Below are positions 61,373 through 64,000 of a DNA stretch of 64,000 nt, piece by piece (positions within the stretch are counted from its first letter, which is position 1; each line of letters opens with the position of its first letter). The DNA comes from JAZDRH01 sp047470865. Lineage in GTDB: Bacteria > Pseudomonadota > Gammaproteobacteria > Pseudomonadales > Pseudomonadaceae. The notes under the pieces were generated by a model, which saw only the letters and a list, made by a program, of their open reading frames with translations, had not been told where the DNA came from and did not search any database. Both the position numbers and the translations under genes were made by a program. The stretch is from contig NZ_JAZDRH010000002.1 in the NCBI RefSeq assembly GCF_047470865.1, positions 1 to 64,000 of the forward strand, given 5' to 3'.

Positions 61373-63325
61373 CTACAATAACATGCTGCGAATATCTGCT
61401 AAAACATCACTTAAACGACGAGTAAACAATGCAGCCGCAGCACCGTTGATTACGCGATGATCATAAGATAATGACAGCGGCAGCATTAAGCGTGGCTCGA
61501 AGGCTTTACCGTCCCATACTGGCTGCATAGTGGCACGTGACACACCTAAAATAGCTACTTCTGGCGCATTAACTATAGGTGTAAAGCCTGTACCGCCGAT
61601 ATGGCCAAGACTGGAAATAGTAAAGCAAGCGCCTTGCATTTGCTCTGGCTTTAGCTGTTTATTACGGGCTTTGTCAGCTAGCTCTGCAGCTTCTTTTGAA
61701 AGTTGCAATAAGCTTTTTTGATCAGCATCTCGAATAACAGGAACCAATAAACCGTCAGGCGTATCTACCGCAAAACCAATGTGCACATACTTTTTATGAA
61801 TTAACGCTTTGCCACTGGCGGCTAACGAGCTATTGAAGTCTGGCAGCTCTTTTAGCATTTGTGCACAAGCTTTAATTAAGAATGGCAATACGGTTAGCTT
61901 AGTACCTGCTTTTTCAGCAGCGAGTTTTTGTGCTTTGCGAAACGCTTCTAAATCAGTGATATCGGCGGATTCAAATTGCGTCACATGCGGCACATTTAAC
62001 CAACTGCGATGCAAATTTTGCGCGCCAATTTGGCGTAAACGCGACATTGGTACTTCTTCAATTTCACCAAAGCGTGAAAAGTCCACTTCAGGAATTGCTG
62101 GAATACCAGCGCCTTGGGTAGTAGCCGAGCCACCTTCAGCTTGCGTTTTCACTAGGGTTTTCACATACAGCTGCACATCTTCTTTTAAGATGCGTCCATG
62201 TGGCCCTGTCGCTTTAACATTCACCAGATCAATACCAAATTCACGCGCCAATAAACGCACTGCAGGCCCTGCATGAACCTTAGTCGATTCTTTGCGTGGT
62301 TGATCGGTTACTTGGCGTGCTAGTTTGCTTTCCATATCATCTGTTGGGGCAAACTCGGCACCTACTCGCCCTTGCTCTGCAGCGATAGGTGCCATTACAG
62401 GCTCAATATGAGCAGGCGTGCTACTGGCCAGTGGAGCAGCGCCTGCAACTTCCAATGCAATAAACTTATCGCCTTCTTTTAAGCGATCGCCCATTTTGAA
62501 GTGCAGTTTTTTTATCACTCCAGCTTCTGGAGCAGGAATCTCCATGCTGGCTTTATCCGATTCTAAGGTCAAAATGCCTTGATCTTTTTCAACCAAGTCG
62601 CCTTCTTTGACCATAATCTCAATCACCTGCCCCTCACCACCTAAGTCTGGCACAAGTAGTTCTTTTACTTGTGCTGTACCTGCAGCTGGCACAGAAGGAA
62701 CTGTATTTTGACTAGCTACAGAGGCATTCATTGCCGCTACCGAAGCTGGAGCTGGAGCAGCAGTTGCAGACGCCTCTGATACGACTTCTAAGGCCATTAG
62801 CGGATCACCTTCTTTGAGTTGATCGCCCATTTTGAAGTGCAGCTTTTTGATAATTCCTGCTTTTGGCGCTGGAATTTCCATACTGGCTTTGTCAGATTCA
62901 AGCGTAAACAAACTTTGATCTTTCTCTACAGGGTCGCCTTCACGAACCATGATTTCGATCACCTGTCCTTCACCACCTAAATCAGGAACCAAGATTTCTT
63001 CTACACTAGCTGTTGCCGCAGTCGCGGCTGCAGGAGCTGCGACCTGCTCTGGCGCTTGTACTGCTTTAGCAGGAGCAGGCTCAGAAACTGCGGCAGCTTC
63101 AATATCCAGCTCAAGCAGATCGTCACCCTCTTTCAGGCGATCGCCCATTTTAAAGTGCAGCGCTTTAATGACACCGGCTTTAGGTGCAGGAATTTCCATA
63201 CTGGCTTTATCAGACTCTAATGTCACTAGACCCTGATCTTTTTCAATGTGATCGCCTACTTTAACGAGAATTTCGATCACTTCACCCTCACCGCCTAGGT
63301 CGGGTACGCGAATTAATTCACTCAT
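61373..63325 (-). CDS. aceF: Dihydrolipoamide acetyltransferase (PDH E2), triple lipoyl
   Basis: A 650-residue core of the pyruvate dehydrogenase complex. Three lipoyl domains (about 1-78, 108-184, 219-295), each with LESDKASMEIP, place lipoylated lysines at 40, 146 and 258. Ala/Pro-rich linkers join them. The E1/E3-binding domain (about 352-388, PAVRLLAREFGIDLVNVKA) and the acetyltransferase domain follow, with the catalytic His623 in SYDHRVINGA. It follows aceE on the same strand with a 12-base gap. Confidence 0.97.
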   Translation of the reverse strand: MSELIRVPDLGGEGEVIEILVKVGDHIEKDQGLVTLESDKASMEIPAPKAGVIKALHFKMGDRLKEGDDLLELDIEAAAVSEPAPAKAVQAPEQVAAPAAATAATASVEEILVPDLGGEGQVIEIMVREGDPVEKDQSLFTLESDKASMEIPAPKAGIIKKLHFKMGDQLKEGDPLMALEVVSEASATAAPAPASVAAMNASVASQNTVPSVPAAGTAQVKELLVPDLGGEGQVIEIMVKEGDLVEKDQGILTLESDKASMEIPAPEAGVIKKLHFKMGDRLKEGDKFIALEVAGAAPLASSTPAHIEPVMAPIAAEQGRVGAEFAPTDDMESKLARQVTDQPRKESTKVHAGPAVRLLAREFGIDLVNVKATGPHGRILKEDVQLYVKTLVKTQAEGGSATTQGAGIPAIPEVDFSRFGEIEEVPMSRLRQIGAQNLHRSWLNVPHVTQFESADITDLEAFRKAQKLAAEKAGTKLTVLPFLIKACAQMLKELPDFNSSLAASGKALIHKKYVHIGFAVDTPDGLLVPVIRDADQKSLLQLSKEAAELADKARNKQLKPEQMQGACFTISSLGHIGGTGFTPIVNAPEVAILGVSRATMQPVWDGKAFEPRLMLPLSLSYDHRVINGAAAALFTRRLSDVLADIRSMLL

Positions 63326-63337
63326 CGCTCTCTCTCC

Positions 63338-64000
63338 TTAGCAGTACAGTGGGTCAGCTTTTTCTGGGTCGATGTTAAATTTCTTCATCGCATCCAGCAG
63401 TACTTGACCATCAATTTCACCACGCGCTCGCAAAGCATCTAGCGCCGCCAATACTACCCAGTAACGATCAACTTCAAAGAAGTGGCGTAACTGTGCACGT
63501 GTATCACTGCGACCAAAGCCATCAGTACCAAGCACTTTATATTGATCTTGTGGCACCCATTCACGGATTTGGTCCGCATAGAGTTTCATATAGTCAGTTG
63601 AAGCAATTACTGGGCCACGGCGCTCTTTTAAACACTGCTCAACATAGCTATCACGTGATTTTTCTGATGGGTGTAAACGATTCCAGCGCTCAGTAGCTAA
63701 ACCATCACGACGCAATTCATTAAAGCTGGTAACGCTCCATACATCGGCTCCTACGCCAAACTCATCACGTAAGATTTTTGCCGCTTCACGTACTTCCAAT
63801 AAGATGCTACCGCTACCTAATAACTGTACATGCAGTTTGCTTTCGCGCTTGTCTTCATCTAGCAAGTACATACCGCGAATAATGCCGTCTTCTACACCAG
63901 CTGGCATGGCAGGATGGGCATAGCTTTCATTCATCATAGTGATGTAATAGAAGCAGTCATTTTGCTGCTCTAGCATCTGATGAATGCCTTCACGGATAAT
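63338..64000 (-). CDS. aceE: Pyruvate dehydrogenase E1 component, C-terminal part
   Basis: The last 220 codons of the homodimeric E1: open to the window edge, beginning IIREGIHQMLEQQNDCFYYI and running through MNESYAHPAMPAGVEDGIIR, LLGSGSILLEVREAA and VASTDYMKLYADQIREWVP-like text (here VIASTDYMKLYADQIREW) to the end FNIDPEKADPLYC. The ThDP-binding N-terminal part lies beyond 64000. E1 decarboxylates pyruvate and passes the acetyl unit to AceF. Confidence 0.97.
   Translation of the reverse strand: MIREGIHQMLEQQNDCFYYITMMNESYAHPAMPAGVEDGIIRGMYLLDEDKRESKLHVQLLGSGSILLEVREAAKILRDEFGVGADVWSVTSFNELRRDGLATERWNRLHPSEKSRDSYVEQCLKERRGPVIASTDYMKLYADQIREWVPQDQYKVLGTDGFGRSDTRAQLRHFFEVDRYWVVLAALDALRARGEIDGQVLLDAMKKFNIDPEKADPLYC

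Noticed and set aside
427..63976. Numerous open frames antisense to or inside the genes listed here, for example within gltB, nrdA, aceF and ilvI
   Set aside because: They overlap strongly supported genes in another frame, lack ribosome sites, and have no recognised domains.
1..64000. CRISPR array, intact insertion sequence, prophage or tRNA gene
   Set aside because: No regularly spaced repeats, transposase or phage genes, or tRNA cloverleaf with CCA-adjacent end were seen on either strand.

Overview
The window is a chromosomal segment of a gammaproteobacterium, most likely an AT-rich member of the Pseudomonadaceae or a close relative (inference: a low-GC lineage such as Thiopseudomonas/Oblitimonas). 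Three things point there: Pseudomonas-type gene order at several loci (16S-pssA-ilvC-ilvH-ilvI; nitrilase-tldD with yjgA and pmbA; rsmI-lpoA-yraN-gmhA-BON lipoprotein; sspB-sspA-petC-petB-petA-rpsI-rplM), close protein matches to Pseudomonas families, and a Pseudomonas-like rRNA leader. The window opens inside the 5' end of a 16S rRNA gene and closes inside aceE.

Layout. 1-430: start of an rRNA operon on the minus strand with two strong tandem promoters and a boxA. 427-5000: phospholipid (pssA) and branched-chain amino-acid (ilvC, ilvH, ilvI) genes, with a long GC-rich leader before ilvI that looks like an attenuator. 5100-9410: TldD/TldE protease genes, yjgA and a nitrilase. 9510-12744: a SWIM/SNF2 helicase overlapping a 2'-5' RNA-ligase-fold gene. 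12.9-16 kb: PPK2, a four-CxxC zinc-ribbon protein, a secreted protein, LexA-controlled yebG and a DUF1820 gene. 16.1-19.2 kb: purine permease, trmA and a broken Ail/OmpX gene. 19.3-29 kb: rsmI through rplM, covering envelope lipoproteins, the stringent starvation proteins, the cytochrome bc1 complex and ribosomal proteins. 29.2-34 kb: accessory material, consisting of an ATP-grasp/GNAT-like gene pair of unknown product, a SulP transporter, a secreted protein and a CPCC-protein remnant. 34.1-37.6 kb: purine/pyrimidine salvage (hpt, upp, uraA) and a hydrolase. 37.6-43.1 kb: a tight six-gene minus-strand set, nadC-rsmC-cnoX-MATE-hemH-monooxygenase. 43.2-45.7 kb: an L,D-transpeptidase, two tandem DUF1266 membrane proteins and a DUF1289 protein. 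46-49.9 kb: the class Ia ribonucleotide reductase operon nrdA-nrdB-yfaE with NrdR-like boxes. 49.9-53.6 kb: SUKH-like, DUF4349 and YqhA genes, a 650-bp gene-poor stretch and a secreted orphan. 53.7-60.3 kb: glutamate synthase (gltB, gltD) and trmL. 60.6-64 kb: a second broken outer-membrane barrel gene, then aceF and aceE.

Most of the window is ordinary core genome. No CRISPR array, intact insertion sequence, prophage, tRNA gene or recognisable defence island was seen. The parts most worth a second look are the ATP-grasp/GNAT-like pair, the ilvI leader, the two outer-membrane barrel genes broken in similar ways, the helicase/RNA-ligase-fold overlap, and the gene-poor stretch near 52 kb. All calls come from reading the sequence and recalling family hallmarks. 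No database search was run.
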